Notes: generated by a model from the letters alone, not told the origin. A stretch of 64,000 nt of DNA from Palleronia sp. LCG004 (GCF_032931615.1 NZ_CP136759.1:1116001-1180000), one strand, 5' to 3'; counted from the first letter of the stretch, positions 26,341 to 38,286 are shown. Made by a program: numbers and translations.

Positions 26341-26426
26341 GCCCGCGTGGCGGAATGGTAGACGCAGAGGATTCAAAATCCTCCGCTGGAGACAGCGTGC
26401 CGGTTCGAGTCCGGCCGCGGGTACCA
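26341..26426 (+). tRNA. tRNA-Leu (anticodon CAA)
   Basis: An 86-base class II tRNA. The acceptor stem GCCCGCG pairs with CGCGGGT (one G-U). The anticodon stem GAGGA/TCCTC encloses loop TTCAAAA with anticodon CAA, reading UUG. A long variable arm (CGCTGGAGACAGCG) and the T loop TTCGAGT are present. The CCA end is encoded at 26424-26426. Confidence 0.97.
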
Positions 26427-26461
26427 CCGCCAAATCTCTTTCTTCCGGAATGGGATCGCAG

Positions 26462-26902
26462 ATGACCGACCGCCCAAAGATCGGCGCGCTCGCCGTTCTC
26501 GTCCGTGACGATTCCGTCCTGCTGGTCAGGCGGTCGAACCCGCCCGATGCGGGGCTCTGGGGATTTCCGGGCGGCCATGTCGAATGGGGCGAGACGGCGA
26601 TCGAGGCCGCGATCCGCGAACTGGCCGAAGAGACGGGCATCGTCGCCTCACCCTGCGGGTATCTCACGAATATCGACGCGATCCGGTACGGCCCCGAAGG
26701 CGCGATCACGCATCACTATCTTCTTGCGGCCGTGCTCTGCACGCATGTGTCGGGCGAACCGATGGCGGCCGACGATGTCGATGCCGCCGCGTGGATCACG
26801 CTCGACGAGATCGCCTCGGATCGTCTCTCGACCTCGCCCCGCGTGCTCGACCTCGCGCGGCTTGCGCTCGATGGGCGGGCCAGTGATCTGGGCCCCGGCT
26901 GA
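26462..26902 (+). CDS. Nudix hydrolase
   Basis: A 146-residue pyrophosphohydrolase. The Nudix box is complete at residues 38-60 (G-x5-E-x7-REL-x-EE-x-GI), with VLLVRRSNPPDAGLWGFPGG before it. The small single-domain size is typical of ADP-ribose or NADH pyrophosphatase-like members. It begins 36 bases after tRNA-Leu and is followed by the YqaA-like gene after 51 bases. Substrate unknown. Confidence 0.92.
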   Translation: MTDRPKIGALAVLVRDDSVLLVRRSNPPDAGLWGFPGGHVEWGETAIEAAIRELAEETGIVASPCGYLTNIDAIRYGPEGAITHHYLLAAVLCTHVSGEPMAADDVDAAAWITLDEIASDRLSTSPRVLDLARLALDGRASDLGPG

Positions 26903-26953
26903 GCGGTTTGGTTGCCACTTGACCGCCTATCACGATACGTGTCTAGAGCCCTC

Positions 26954-27532
26954 ATGATCAGACGCCTTTACGACTGGACCCTGTCCCTGGCCGCGCATCC
27001 GCATGCCATGTGGGCCCTCGCCATCGTCGCCTTCGTCGAAAGCAGCGTCTTTCCGATCCCGCCCGACATCCTGATGATCCCGATGATCCTGGCCCGGCCG
27101 AGCCGCGCCTTCGCCATCGCCGCGCTCTGCACGCTCGCATCGGTGGCGGGTGGCCTGGCCGGATACTGGATCGGCTACGGCCTGTTCGAGCAGGTCGGGC
27201 GGCCGGTCCTCGAATTCTACGGCAAGGACGCGCGGTTCGACGAGTTCGCTGCCGCCTATAATGCATACGGACCGTGGGCCGTGCTTATAGCGGGCGTCAC
27301 GCCATTCCCGTTCAAGGTCGTCACGATCCTCTCGGGGGCCACGGCATTGTCGCTGCCGGTCTTCATCGTGGCTTCGATCGTCGCGCGGGGGTTCCGCTTC
27401 TTCGTCGTCGCGGCGTTGCTCTGGAAATTCGGCGAGCCGATCCGCGACTTCATCGAACGGCGGCTCGGCCTTGTCTTTACCGCGATGATCGTGCTCCTCA
27501 TCGGCGGGTTCGCGATGCTGAGGTTCGTCTGA
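26954..27532 (+). CDS. YqaA/DedA-like membrane protein (SNARE-associated Golgi protein family)
   Basis: A 192-residue inner-membrane protein. ESSVFPIPPDILMIPM near 27-42 and GVTPFPFKVVTILSGA near 117-132 are the two re-entrant motifs of the family, with helices around them and one at the C terminus. Relatives are implicated in lipid-carrier flipping and membrane homeostasis. The stop overlaps the dsbB start by one base (TGATG), so the pair is coupled. Confidence 0.88.
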   Translation: MIRRLYDWTLSLAAHPHAMWALAIVAFVESSVFPIPPDILMIPMILARPSRAFAIAALCTLASVAGGLAGYWIGYGLFEQVGRPVLEFYGKDARFDEFAAAYNAYGPWAVLIAGVTPFPFKVVTILSGATALSLPVFIVASIVARGFRFFVVAALLWKFGEPIRDFIERRLGLVFTAMIVLLIGGFAMLRFV

Positions 27533-27996
27533 TGGCCCGCAAGCTGATGCTCCTCGCTGCGGCGGGGTCACTTGCGCTGCTCTTCGGCGCCTATCTCTTT
27601 CAGGCTCTGGGTTACGCGCCCTGCAAGATGTGCCTGTGGCAACGATGGCCGCATTTCGTGGCCATTGCAGCGGGAATCGTGGCGATCTTCGCGGCAAACC
27701 GTGTCGTCGCGCTTGCAGGTGGGCTCGCGACCCTCGTCACGGCGGGGATCGGACTCTACCATACCGGCGTCGAACGGAAATGGTGGGAGGGGCCGTCGTC
27801 CTGCACGGGGACAAGCGACCTCAGCGGCCTGTCGGGCGCGGATCTGCTCTCCACCGACATGGCGGGACGTGTCGTGATGTGTGACCAGGTGTCATGGGCC
27901 TTCGCGGGCCTTTCGATGGCATCCTGGAACGCCATCCTGTCGCTTGCGCTCGCCCTTCTCTGGGCGAACGCCTTCGTTCGTCTGTCGCGGAACTAG
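27532..27996 (+). CDS. dsbB: Disulfide bond formation protein DsbB
   Basis: A 154-residue inner-membrane protein with four helices. The first periplasmic redox pair is C31-K-M-C34, and the second is C91 and C117 in the longer periplasmic loop. DsbB reoxidises DsbA using quinone. Size is slightly below the E. coli protein (176). The stop codon TAG overlaps the minus-strand stop of the DUF1330 gene by 4 bases. Confidence 0.9.
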   Translation: MARKLMLLAAAGSLALLFGAYLFQALGYAPCKMCLWQRWPHFVAIAAGIVAIFAANRVVALAGGLATLVTAGIGLYHTGVERKWWEGPSSCTGTSDLSGLSGADLLSTDMAGRVVMCDQVSWAFAGLSMASWNAILSLALALLWANAFVRLSRN

Positions 27997-28283
27997 TCCT
28001 TGGTAATCTCGACGATGACGAGCTCGCGTTCGGCCGCGCCTTTCGCGTGGCTCATCGCCGCCTGGTAGGCATCCGAGCGATAGCAGGTCTCGGCCGCCTC
28101 GACGCTCGGAAACCGGGCGACGACGTTGCGCGGCCGATCCGGTCCCTCGAGCTGCACGTACCGGCCGCCGCGCGCGACGAAGGTTCCGCCATGCGCGGCG
28201 ATTGCCTCGGTCGCGAGTGCGGCGTAGCGGCCGTAGGCTTCGTCGTCGGTGACGCGAACATGCGCGATCCAGAGTGCGGGCAT
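27993..28283 (-). CDS. DUF1330 domain protein
   Basis: A 96-residue ferredoxin-like small protein of the DUF1330 family. IAHVRVTDDEAYGRYAALA at the start, FVARGGRYVQLEG near 35-47 and RNVVARFPSVEAAETCYRS in the middle are the family pattern. It starts one base after the alaS stop on the same strand, so it is probably co-transcribed with alaS. Function unknown. Confidence 0.88.
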   Translation of the reverse strand: MPALWIAHVRVTDDEAYGRYAALATEAIAAHGGTFVARGGRYVQLEGPDRPRNVVARFPSVEAAETCYRSDAYQAAMSHAKGAAERELVIVEITKD

Positions 28284-28284
28284 C

Positions 28285-30942
28285 TCAGATACCTCCCAAA
28301 AGGGTTTCGACTGCGGCGATGGCTTCTTCCGCACGCGTCGTGTCGGGGCCGCCACCGCGCGCCATATCGGCACGGCCGCCGCCGCCCTTGCCACCCAGTT
28401 CCTCGACCGCGGCGCGCACCATGTCGACCGCGGAAAGCCGTCCGGTCAGATCCTCGCTGACGCCGGCGGCGACCGCCGCCTTGCCGTTGTCATCCGCAAT
28501 GAGAAGCACGGCACCGCTTTTGAGCCGTGCCTTCTGCGCGTCGATGAGGCCCGGAAGGTCCTTGCCGCCGACGCCGCTCAGCACCTGGGCCACGAAGGCG
28601 ATGTCGCCGATCGTGCGGGCTTCGACGGCTGGGCCGCTTCCCCCGCCCATGGCGATGTCGCGGCGAAGCTGCGCGACCTCGTTCGACAACGCCTTGCGCT
28701 CGTCCATCAGCGCCTTCATCCGGTCGGGCACGTCGGCGGCTTGCGTCTTGAGCCCGGCCGCGACCTGGGCCAGACGCCGGTCCTGCCCGCGAAGATGATC
28801 GAACGCCGCCTGCCCGGTCAGCGCCTCGATCCGGCGCACACCAGACGACGACGCGGCATCGCCCAGGATCACCATCAGGCCGATCTCGCCGGTACGGGTG
28901 ACGTGCGTGCCACCGCAGAGCTCGATCGACCAGGTCTGGCCGTCCACACCCTTGCCGGTCTCACCGCGCCCCATGCTGACCACGCGAACCTCGTCGCCGT
29001 ACTTTTCGCCGAACAACGCCTGGGCCCCGATCGCACGTGCCTCGTCCGGCGTCATGATCCGGGTCTCGACGGCCGAATTCTGGCGGATGAACGCGTTCAC
29101 GTCGCGCTCGACATCCGCGATCTCCTCGGCGCTCAAGGCGGCCTCGTGGCTATAATCGAAACGCAGACGCTCCGGCGCGTTGAGAGAGCCGCGCTGCGCC
29201 ACGTGATCGCCGAGCCGCTGCCTCAGGGCTTCGTGCAGAAGGTGCGTCGCCGAGTGGTTCGCACGGATGCGCTGGCGCCGGTCCGCATCGACGACGAGCT
29301 GCGCGGCCGACCCCGGGGCGATCTCGCCATTCTCGACATCCGCGAAATGGATGAAGACGCCCGCCACCTTGCGCGTGTCGGTCACGCGAAGTCGCGCGTC
29401 GCCCACGGCGATCGTGCCGGTATCGCCCACCTGTCCGCCGGCTTCGGCATAGAATGGTGTCTGGTTCAGCACCAGCTGAACGCGGTCACCGGCTTTCGCG
29501 CCCTCGGCGAGAGCGTTGTCGCGGACGATGGCAAGGATCTGGGCCTCGGCATCGAGTGTGTCGTAACCGAGGAATTCGGTGATGCCATGACGCTCGGCCA
29601 CGTCGAACCAGATCCCCGCATCGGCCGTCTCTCCCGATCCCGACCAAGCGGCGCGCGCCTGCGCCTTCTGCGCCGCCATGGCGCTGTCGAACCCTTCGGT
29701 ATTCACGCCGCGGCCGCTTTCGCGAAGCGCGTCCTGCGTGAGGTCGAGCGGAAAGCCGAACGTGTCATAGAGCTTGAAGGCCGTCTCGCCGGGGAGATCC
29801 GCCCCGTCCGGGAGGGCCGCCAACTCGTCGTCGAGCAGTTTCAACCCGCGATCGAGCGTATTGCGGAAGCGCGTCTCCTCTCCCAGCAGGGTCTGCTCGA
29901 TCATCGACTGGGTCTGCGGCAATTCGGGAAAGGCCTGCCCCATCTGGCGGACGAGCGCGGGGACGAGGCGATGCATCACCGGATCCTGCGCCCCCAGCAG
30001 ATGTGCATGGCGCATGGCGCGGCGCATGATCCGACGCAGGACGTAGCCGCGCCCCTCGCTCGACGGCAGAACGCCGTCCGCGATGAGGAACGAAGTCGAC
30101 CGCAGATGGTCGGCGATCACGCGATGATGGACGTTGCCGGGGCCGTCGGGGTCGGTACTCGTCGCGTGGGCCGAGGCTTCGATCAGCGCGCGCATGAGGT
30201 CGGTGTCGTAATTGTCGTGCTTGCCCTGCAGCAGGGCACCGATCCGCTCGAGCCCCATGCCGGTATCGATGCTCTGGTTCGGCAGGTCGCGCTGGGTGCC
30301 GTCCTCGAACCGCTCGTACTGCATGAAGACGAGGTTCCAGATCTCGATGAACCGGTCGCCATCCTCGTCGGGGCTGCCCGGAGGGCCGCCGGGGATATGG
30401 TCGCCGTGGTCGTAGAAGATCTCGGAGCACGGGCCGCAGGGGCCGGTCTCGCCCATCATCCAGAAGTTGTCGTTCGTGGGAATGCGGATGATGCGGTCGT
30501 CCGACAAACCCGCATGCTTCTTCCAGATCTCGGCCGCGTAATCGTCGGTATGGTAGACAGTGACGAGAAGCCGACTCGGATCGATGCCGAATTCCTTGGT
30601 GATCAGGTCCCAGGCAAAGACGATCGCCTCGTCCTTGAAATAGTCGCCGAAGCTGAAATTGCCGAGCATCTCGAAGAAGGTGTGGTGCCGCGCGGTATAA
30701 CCCACATTGTCGAGGTCATTGTGCTTGCCACCGGCGCGCACGCATTTCTGGCTGGTGGTCGCGCGGGAATAGTCGCGTGTCTCGACCCCAGTGAAGAGGT
30801 TCTTGAACTGCACCATGCCCGAATTGGTGAACATGAGCGTTGGGTCGTTGCGCGGCACAAGAGACGAGCTGTGGACACGCTCATGGCCATTCCTCGCGAA
30901 GAAATCGAGAAAGGTCGACCGGATATCATTCAGGCTTTGCAT
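28285..30942 (-). CDS. alaS: Alanyl-tRNA synthetase
   Basis: An 885-residue class II synthetase. The N-terminal catalytic core includes [16 protein letters not shown] and HVRxxGKHNDL-type blocks. The editing domain has zinc ligands HSATH (about 563) and CGGTH (about 675), and the C-Ala domain ends the protein. Size matches E. coli AlaRS (876). The ATG at 30942 gives the standard MQSLNDIR start; an upstream in-frame codon at 30966 is possible but adds non-conserved residues. Confidence 0.97.
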   Translation of the reverse strand: MQSLNDIRSTFLDFFARNGHERVHSSSLVPRNDPTLMFTNSGMVQFKNLFTGVETRDYSRATTSQKCVRAGGKHNDLDNVGYTARHHTFFEMLGNFSFGDYFKDEAIVFAWDLITKEFGIDPSRLLVTVYHTDDYAAEIWKKHAGLSDDRIIRIPTNDNFWMMGETGPCGPCSEIFYDHGDHIPGGPPGSPDEDGDRFIEIWNLVFMQYERFEDGTQRDLPNQSIDTGMGLERIGALLQGKHDNYDTDLMRALIEASAHATSTDPDGPGNVHHRVIADHLRSTSFLIADGVLPSSEGRGYVLRRIMRRAMRHAHLLGAQDPVMHRLVPALVRQMGQAFPELPQTQSMIEQTLLGEETRFRNTLDRGLKLLDDELAALPDGADLPGETAFKLYDTFGFPLDLTQDALRESGRGVNTEGFDSAMAAQKAQARAAWSGSGETADAGIWFDVAERHGITEFLGYDTLDAEAQILAIVRDNALAEGAKAGDRVQLVLNQTPFYAEAGGQVGDTGTIAVGDARLRVTDTRKVAGVFIHFADVENGEIAPGSAAQLVVDADRRQRIRANHSATHLLHEALRQRLGDHVAQRGSLNAPERLRFDYSHEAALSAEEIADVERDVNAFIRQNSAVETRIMTPDEARAIGAQALFGEKYGDEVRVVSMGRGETGKGVDGQTWSIELCGGTHVTRTGEIGLMVILGDAASSSGVRRIEALTGQAAFDHLRGQDRRLAQVAAGLKTQAADVPDRMKALMDERKALSNEVAQLRRDIAMGGGSGPAVEARTIGDIAFVAQVLSGVGGKDLPGLIDAQKARLKSGAVLLIADDNGKAAVAAGVSEDLTGRLSAVDMVRAAVEELGGKGGGGRADMARGGGPDTTRAEEAIAAVETLLGGI

Positions 30943-31044
30943 GGCGCGACGCGGTTCCTTCGGCATGGGCTTCGGGAACCGGGTCTATCGCTCCAGCGGC
31001 GGGGCGGCAAGCGGGCGTTCCCGCGACCGCCCCCGCCCCGGGGG

Positions 31045-32127
31045 TCAGTCCTCGATCAGGCTCGCGTCGCTGCCGGCATCGCTGTCGTCCGAGCCGTTGA
31101 ACTCGAGCCCGTGGGCCGCACGGATCTTGTCCTCGATCTGCAGGGCCGTTGCCGGATTCTCCTTGAGGAAATTCTTGGCGTTCTCGCGGCCCTGACCGAT
31201 CCGTTCGTCGCCGTAGGAGAACCACGAGCCGGACTTGTCGACGATGCCCGCCTTGACCCCCATATCGACCAGTTCGCCGGTCTTGGAGATCCCCTCGCCG
31301 TACATGATATCGAATTCCACGACCTTGAACGGCGGCGCGACCTTGTTCTTGACGACCTTTACCTTGGTCTGGTTGCCAACAACCTCGTCGCGATCCTTGA
31401 TGGCACCGATGCGACGGATATCGAGACGGACGGAGGAATAGAACTTGAGCGCGTTGCCGCCCGTCGTCGTTTCCGGGCTGCCGAACATGACGCCGATCTT
31501 CATGCGGATCTGGTTGATGAAGATGACGGTGCAGCCCGTCCGGCTGATCGACCCGGTGAGCTTGCGCATCGCCTGGCTCATCAGGCGGGCATGAACGCCG
31601 ACCGAGCTGTCGCCCATGTCGCCTTCGAGTTCGGATTTCGGCGTGAGCGCGGCGACCGAGTCCACGACCACCATGTTCACGGCCCCCGAACGGACGAGCG
31701 TATCTGTGATCTCGAGGGCCTGTTCGCCCGTATCGGGTTGCGAGATCAGCAGCTCGTCGAGGTTCACGCCCAGCTTGCGTGCATATTGCGGGTCGAGCGC
31801 GTGTTCGGCGTCGACGAAGGCGCAGACGCCGCCCTTCTTCTGTTCCTCGGCCACGCAATGCAGCGTCAGCGTTGTCTTCCCCGAGCTTTCGGGGCCGTAT
31901 ATCTCGACGATGCGGCCTTTCGGAAGGCCGCCGATCCCGAGCGCGATGTCGAGCCCGAGCGATCCGGTCGATGTCGATTCGATATCGGGCAGCGCGTTGT
32001 CGCCCCCGAGCTTCATGATTGATCCCTTGCCGAACTGCCGCTCGATCTGGGACAATGCGGACTCGAGCGCCTTCTGCTTGTCGGTATTCTGCTTTTCAGC
32101 CATGTCGAGAAGTCCAGCCTTGCCCAT
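31045..32127 (-). CDS. recA: Recombinase RecA
   Basis: A 360-residue RecA. Walker A is GPESSGKTT (78-86), the L2 region reads [17 protein letters not shown], and the C-terminal tail is acidic. I chose ATG 32127 because AAGGA lies 9 bases upstream and close relatives share the short N-terminal leader; a second ATG is at 32103. A LexA box lies 50 bases upstream. It is between alaS and cckA, all on the minus strand. Confidence 0.97.
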   Translation of the reverse strand: MGKAGLLDMAEKQNTDKQKALESALSQIERQFGKGSIMKLGGDNALPDIESTSTGSLGLDIALGIGGLPKGRIVEIYGPESSGKTTLTLHCVAEEQKKGGVCAFVDAEHALDPQYARKLGVNLDELLISQPDTGEQALEITDTLVRSGAVNMVVVDSVAALTPKSELEGDMGDSSVGVHARLMSQAMRKLTGSISRTGCTVIFINQIRMKIGVMFGSPETTTGGNALKFYSSVRLDIRRIGAIKDRDEVVGNQTKVKVVKNKVAPPFKVVEFDIMYGEGISKTGELVDMGVKAGIVDKSGSWFSYGDERIGQGRENAKNFLKENPATALQIEDKIRAAHGLEFNGSDDSDAGSDASLIED

Positions 32128-32177
32128 ATTTCGAGATCCTTATTTCACGTCGAAAGCGCAGCGGCAATCGCGCCTTT

Positions 32178-32192
32178 GTTCACGCCCCGTTC
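32178..32192 (-). promoter_or_regulatory. LexA (SOS) box of recA
   Basis: On the minus strand GAAC-N7-GAAC with spacer GGGGCGT is a perfect match to the alphaproteobacterial LexA operator. It is 50 bases upstream of the recA start, where repression of the promoter is expected. The remaining recA-cckA gap (32128-32274) shows no other clear site. Confidence 0.8.
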
Positions 32193-32274
32193 TCATTCCA
32201 TCTGAGGGAGAAGCGAGAACAAATCAAGATCTTTCGAGAAATTCGGTTAAAATCGGTTCGTTTCCCCAGACGGA

Positions 32275-34581
32275 TCACTCCCGCTGGAATTGCGCATCGA
32301 CCGTCGCCGTCAAATCGGCGAGCGAAAAAGGCTTCGGAAGGAAGGTGGAGTTCGGAATCTGCCGCTGGGCATCCGCGAAACTTTCTTCGGCATAGCCTGA
32401 CATGAAGATCACCCGCGTATCGGGACGTGTTTCGAGTGCCTCGCGCACCCAGGACGGACCGTCGCGTCCGGGCATGATGACGTCGGTCACGAATGCGTCG
32501 ATGCGGGCCGTCTTGTCGCGACAGATTTCGAGCGCGGATTCGGCATCCGACGCCTCGAGCACCTCGTAGCCCCGCATGGCGAGCGCCCGGGACGCGAATG
32601 CGCGTACCGGTGCCTCGTCCTCGACAAGCAGGACGCACCCCTCGGCCTGGGGTTTCTGCGTCTCGACCCGCTTGTCGGGCACGGCTCGCCGCACGGCAGG
32701 CTGATCGCTTGCAGGAAGGTAGATCGAGAAGGTCGTTCCCTGCCCGAGCACCGATTTGGCGAAGATGTACCCCCCGGTCTGCTTGACGATGCCATAGGCC
32801 GTCGAAAGGCCCAGACCGGTTCCCTCGCCCGCCTTCTTCGTGGTGAAGAACGGCTCGAAGATCTTGGTGATCCGATCCTCGGGAATCCCGGTGCCTTCGT
32901 CGATCACCTCGATGAGGGCGTAGCGGCCTGCAGGGACCTCGACCCGGTCGTGCGGCTCGGGCACCGCGAGCGTCGTGGTCCGCGTGACGACGCGGACATC
33001 GCCGCCGTCGGGCATCGCGTCCCGGGCGTTGACCACGAGGTTGACGATCACCTGTTCGAGTTGCCGCCGGTCGGCGCGCACCATCTTCAGATCGGCATCG
33101 TGGTCGAACGACAGACGCACCCGTTCACCCACGAGGCGGTTGAGAAGATGGGTAAGGTCCGCGAGGATATCGCGCAGATCGAGCATCTCGGGACGCAAAT
33201 TCTGTTTGCGCGAAAAGGCGAGAAGCTGCCCGACCAGTGCCGCGGCCCGGTTCGCGTTCTGGTTTATCTGTTCCAGATCGGCGAAATCCTGATCGCCCGG
33301 GTCGTGACGCAACAAAAGAAGATCGCAATGCCCGCTGATCGCGGTCAGCAGATTGTTGAAATCATGCGCGACGCCACCGGCAAGCTGCCCGATCGCCTGC
33401 ATCTTCTGGCTCTGCACGAATTGAGCCTCGAGGCGCTTCATCTCGGTCGCATCGTGGAGAACGGCCATCATGCGGCTTTCGACACCGTCGCGAACGCGTT
33501 CGAGCGTCACCTGGATGTAGAGGTCGGTCTCGGCCCGGGAGGCTCGCATGACCTCGGGGCGCCCCTGGGCACGGCCCTCGAACCCGTCGGCAAGCCAGTC
33601 GCCAACTTCACGGCCGAGCCCTTCGAAGAGATGGTGGAGCGCGACGCTCTCTCCGGGATCTAGCGACAGCAACTGGCGCGCCAGCCGATTGGCCTTCGAG
33701 ACCATCCCGTCCTCGTCGATCTCGAGCAGCGGCACGGGGATCCAGTCGAACTGCATGTCCTCCCGTTCCTGCGGGACGCGGCACAGGCAAATTTCGCGCA
33801 GACCTTCGCCGGCGGGTCGCACGGCGATCCAGTAGAGCGCGGAATGATCATGGAATTCGAGCATCTGCGGCGCGTTCGGCTTGAGTGGCGGTCGCTCCAG
33901 CAGGCCGTCGATGTGACGGGGAGGATGATCGACAAGCTCGAGCAAAGCGGGCGACATCCAGACGATCGCCCCCTCGGCGTCGATCCGGAGTTGCAGGGCC
34001 TCCGGTCCGGTTTCGCCTCCGGCGCTCGGCATGCGGCGAACGAAGCGCCACAGCAGGCGGGCTGATCCAGCAAGGTGAAGCCGAAGATCGTAGGGATGCG
34101 CATCGATCTCGAGCGATTCCGAAGCATGACCTTGTTCGATCGTTTCACGCGTGAGGCGCTGGAGCAGTGAGTTGGGCAATGCCGCGGAACCGCGCAGAGC
34201 CTCGGCGATCGATACGGCTTCGGCCTGTCCGAAGAGCGCTTCGGCCGCAGGATTGCGCCAGACGAGTTGTCCATACGCATCGGTCGTGAAGGTCGCCGCG
34301 GCATCTTCGGAGTGAACCGAAGCGAGATGATCATCGATGCGCGCGTCGCCCATTCCATGCCAGATCGTCATACCGGCCAGAGGCACAGAGACGAGAAGGA
34401 GCACGACGGCCGCGGAAATGAGGACGAGGCTGACGAGCGGCATGGGCACGAAGAACGCCACACCGCCAAGCGCAACGGCGAGGGCAACGAGCATCAGAGG
34501 TTTCGCGGCGAAACCTGCCGGAGAAGATGGAATGGACATACGGATGTCGGTCACTTTCTGCTCTCCGGACGTATCGGCCAC
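32275..34581 (-). CDS. cckA: Hybrid histidine kinase CckA
   Basis: A 768-residue hybrid kinase. Two adjacent membrane helices (about 29-47 and 48-72) are followed by PAS-like regions (about 95-180 and 200-270, with a third near 280-375). HisKA carries the phospho-His H406 in [21 protein letters not shown], then comes HATPase, and a C-terminal receiver carries D700 in VTDVIMPG. This architecture and HisKA sequence identify CckA, which phosphorylates CtrA and CpdR through ChpT. Start is GTG 34581; an ATG at 34539 is an alternative. A perfect CtrA-type site is 20 bases upstream. Confidence 0.93.
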   Translation of the reverse strand: MADTSGEQKVTDIRMSIPSSPAGFAAKPLMLVALAVALGGVAFFVPMPLVSLVLISAAVVLLLVSVPLAGMTIWHGMGDARIDDHLASVHSEDAAATFTTDAYGQLVWRNPAAEALFGQAEAVSIAEALRGSAALPNSLLQRLTRETIEQGHASESLEIDAHPYDLRLHLAGSARLLWRFVRRMPSAGGETGPEALQLRIDAEGAIVWMSPALLELVDHPPRHIDGLLERPPLKPNAPQMLEFHDHSALYWIAVRPAGEGLREICLCRVPQEREDMQFDWIPVPLLEIDEDGMVSKANRLARQLLSLDPGESVALHHLFEGLGREVGDWLADGFEGRAQGRPEVMRASRAETDLYIQVTLERVRDGVESRMMAVLHDATEMKRLEAQFVQSQKMQAIGQLAGGVAHDFNNLLTAISGHCDLLLLRHDPGDQDFADLEQINQNANRAAALVGQLLAFSRKQNLRPEMLDLRDILADLTHLLNRLVGERVRLSFDHDADLKMVRADRRQLEQVIVNLVVNARDAMPDGGDVRVVTRTTTLAVPEPHDRVEVPAGRYALIEVIDEGTGIPEDRITKIFEPFFTTKKAGEGTGLGLSTAYGIVKQTGGYIFAKSVLGQGTTFSIYLPASDQPAVRRAVPDKRVETQKPQAEGCVLLVEDEAPVRAFASRALAMRGYEVLEASDAESALEICRDKTARIDAFVTDVIMPGRDGPSWVREALETRPDTRVIFMSGYAEESFADAQRQIPNSTFLPKPFSLADLTATVDAQFQRE

Positions 34582-34600
34582 GGCAATGGCATGCGCATGG

Positions 34601-34616
34601 TTAACCGTTGCTTAAC
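34601..34616. promoter_or_regulatory. CtrA-type binding site upstream of cckA
   Basis: TTAAC-N6-TTAAC (equivalently TTAA-N7-TTAA with spacer CCGTTGC) at 34601-34616 fully matches the CtrA consensus. It sits in the 77-base gap between the rsmB stop and the cckA start. CtrA is the end target of the CckA phosphorelay, so feedback control is the simplest reading. Confidence 0.65.
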
Positions 34617-34658
34617 CAAAGACCGCAGAAGCGCTACGCGCAACCTGCAATTGTGTGG

Positions 34659-35828
34659 TTATGCGGTTTTGTCGCGGAAGAGAACAGATACGAAGAAGCC
34701 GTCTGCCCCGTCGAGGGGCGTCCAGCGCCGCTCGCAATGGCGGGAGAAGCCGGTGTTTTTGCAAATGAAATCCTCGACCTGTGCCCCGTTCTCGGCATCC
34801 ATGAGAGAGCATGTCGCGTAACAGAGCACCCCACCCGGCGCGACATGTGCCGCCGCACGGGTCAGGATGTCCGATTGCAGGTTGCGCAACTCGTCGAAGC
34901 GCGCGCGGTCGAGCCGCACCTTGCCCTCGGGGCTCCGTCTCCAGGCGCCCGAGCCCGAACAGGGCGCATCGACGAGGACGAGATCGTAGGGTTTCTCCGC
35001 CTCGAGATCGGCCGCATCCCGCAATCCGATCGAAGTTTCCGCGCGTTTTGCTCGCGGGACCAGCGCCTCGAGCCGCCTGCGATCAATGTCGTGGGCATGA
35101 TAGAGCGCGTCGTGACGCGCCGCCATGGCGAGCGTCTTGCCACCGCCGCCAGCGCAATAATCGAGAATCCTTCGGGCGCCATCGAGCGGCAGGAAATCAA
35201 CTACGGCCTGCGACGCGGCATCCTGAAGCTCGACCGTGCCGTCGAGATAAGGCGCGGATCGCGCGACGGCGCGAGGCCGTTCGGTCACCTCGATCGCCGT
35301 CGGCGACAGTCCGGAGGGCCTTGTCGTGATCCCTTCGCCCGCGAGGCGGTCCATCGTGTCCTGAACGCTTGCCTTGCGCAGATTGACGCGCAGGAAAACC
35401 GGCGCCCGGTGGCGAAGGTTGGAAAGCACTCCGTTGAAATCCGAACCGAGGCTGGTCCTGAGATCGGTCTCGAACTCCGCCGGGCAATCGAGCGCGGCGA
35501 GACCGTGCGGTTCGGCGGTCTCGCGTTCGGCCGGTTGAAGGGCCGCGGGCCCGTAGCCCGCACCGGAGAAGATCGACGGGAGATCCGCCCCCTCCTCCGC
35601 AAGATAGCCGATCATGCGCGCCCGGCCCGACTCTCCCTGACCGCGTGCGGCACTCGACCACCAGCGACGCAGCACGTCGAAGACTAGATCGCGGATCGCG
35701 GCGCGGTCCTTGGAGCCCGCATGCCGTGCGCCCCTTGCCCACCGGGTCAGGACCTGTTCGGCGGCCTGCCCCGCGATAATCGCATCGAGACATTCGATTG
35801 CCGTCTGAACCCGCGCAGCAGGCGTCAT
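34659..35828 (-). CDS. rsmB: 16S rRNA (cytosine-967-C5)-methyltransferase RsmB
   Basis: A 389-residue RNA m5C methyltransferase. The N-terminal NusB-like helical domain spans about 1-130. The Rossmann domain has the SAM loop LDYCAGGGGKTLAMA, motif IV DAPCSGSGAWRR and the catalytic Cys motif ATCSLMDAENG near 336-346. ATG 35828 is preferred over a TTG 21 bases upstream. It lies 33 bases downstream of guaB on the same strand. Confidence 0.9.
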   Translation of the reverse strand: MTPAARVQTAIECLDAIIAGQAAEQVLTRWARGARHAGSKDRAAIRDLVFDVLRRWWSSAARGQGESGRARMIGYLAEEGADLPSIFSGAGYGPAALQPAERETAEPHGLAALDCPAEFETDLRTSLGSDFNGVLSNLRHRAPVFLRVNLRKASVQDTMDRLAGEGITTRPSGLSPTAIEVTERPRAVARSAPYLDGTVELQDAASQAVVDFLPLDGARRILDYCAGGGGKTLAMAARHDALYHAHDIDRRRLEALVPRAKRAETSIGLRDAADLEAEKPYDLVLVDAPCSGSGAWRRSPEGKVRLDRARFDELRNLQSDILTRAAAHVAPGGVLCYATCSLMDAENGAQVEDFICKNTGFSRHCERRWTPLDGADGFFVSVLFRDKTA

Positions 35829-35861
35829 GACGTGAAGATCGACGCGCAAGTCATTGTATGA

Positions 35862-37346
<1,485 letters not shown>

Positions 37347-38243
37347 CTATTTCACGGAAGGTCCGCGATGGAAAGCCCCTGCGGTCGAGGCGAGCCGATC
37401 GGCAATATGCCGAGCGCCCGCGCGAAGCCTGATCCTTGGCCCCGGGATCTCCACCGCGCCGGTTCCGAGCTTGAACCGGGTGAGCCCCGGAAGCCGCTTC
37501 GCATCGACGAAGCCGAGATCGAGCCGGGTCGCCCCGCGCGCATGGCCCGCGCGCATCGCCTCCCAGATGAGCAGGTTGTGGGCGGAGCAGGCGCGGCCCG
37601 ACGGTGAGCTGTAGCCGATATGATATCGCATTCCCCGCCCCCAGAAGATGCAAGTGATCCCCGCGACACGGGCGCCGTCCTTCCAGGCGGTCCAGCTTTC
37701 GACGGCGCGGGCATCGAGTTCCGCGAGCCTGCGGAGCCATGCCGGAGGAAGTGCGCGATAGCCGCGGTCCTTCCTCTGTCGTGTCTCCTCGGCGATAAGC
37801 CATTCCGAACACCCCCCGTGATGCCGGATTACAAGGCCCGCGCGTTCGGCGGCGGTCAGGCGGTTGCGCCATTTCTTGGACAGGTCCGCGCGCATGTTGT
37901 TGTGAAGCGTGATCTCGGCCCGGGCGGGCATGGAACCCAGAGCGATCCCTGCTTCGGGTGACATGACGAACGTTCCGCGCGGAAGGACCGGATCGAACCG
38001 GATCGCTGCGCCTGACAGCGGATGCGTCCCGTGGGGGAGCCAGAGGCATCGCAGCGGTCCGAGCCCGCGTTCGATCCCCTGTGCTATGGCGACGGACCTA
38101 CCCCCTTCGACGAAATGGTAGCGGCGCGCGCGCGCGCCGAAGCCCGCGGCGATCTCACCATAGGCCCAGCTTTGCTCGAACGGTGCGTCGCATGCCAGCG
38201 CGGACCATTCGTCCCGGTCGAGATCGTCGCATGTCCATCCCAT
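37347..38243 (-). CDS. GNAT/FemAB-like acyltransferase
   Basis: A 298-residue protein resembling the FemAB-like / Acetyltransf_6 group. FEQSWAYGEIAAGFGARARRY at the start and WRNRLTAAERAGLVIR near 145-160 are typical. The C-terminal GNAT-like half contains AHNLLIWEAMRAGHARGATRLDLG. Relatives join peptidoglycan or lipid modification enzymes, but no specific substrate can be argued. It lies between guaB and aglK on the minus strand. A one-mismatch CtrA-like site (TTAC-N7-TTAA) is at 38268-38282, about 25 bases upstream. Confidence 0.72.
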   Translation of the reverse strand: MGWTCDDLDRDEWSALACDAPFEQSWAYGEIAAGFGARARRYHFVEGGRSVAIAQGIERGLGPLRCLWLPHGTHPLSGAAIRFDPVLPRGTFVMSPEAGIALGSMPARAEITLHNNMRADLSKKWRNRLTAAERAGLVIRHHGGCSEWLIAEETRQRKDRGYRALPPAWLRRLAELDARAVESWTAWKDGARVAGITCIFWGRGMRYHIGYSSPSGRACSAHNLLIWEAMRAGHARGATRLDLGFVDAKRLPGLTRFKLGTGAVEIPGPRIRLRAGARHIADRLASTAGAFHRGPSVK

Positions 38244-38286
38244 CGATGCGAGATTGCGGCAGGATGGTTACCGCGCCGTTAAGACC

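Noticed and set aside
28249..32022. A 1257-codon open frame antisense to alaS and recA (similar very long ones at 22812-24827, 41985-44783 and 47227-48927)
   Set aside because: They lie exactly opposite conserved genes, their translations are rich in Arg/His/Asp/Gly with no recognisable domain, and GC-rich third positions suppress stops in the mirrored frame.
32247..32262. Possible second LexA box in the recA-cckA gap (GTTA...GTTC)
   Set aside because: The half sites are 10, not 11, bases apart and one has an A for C.
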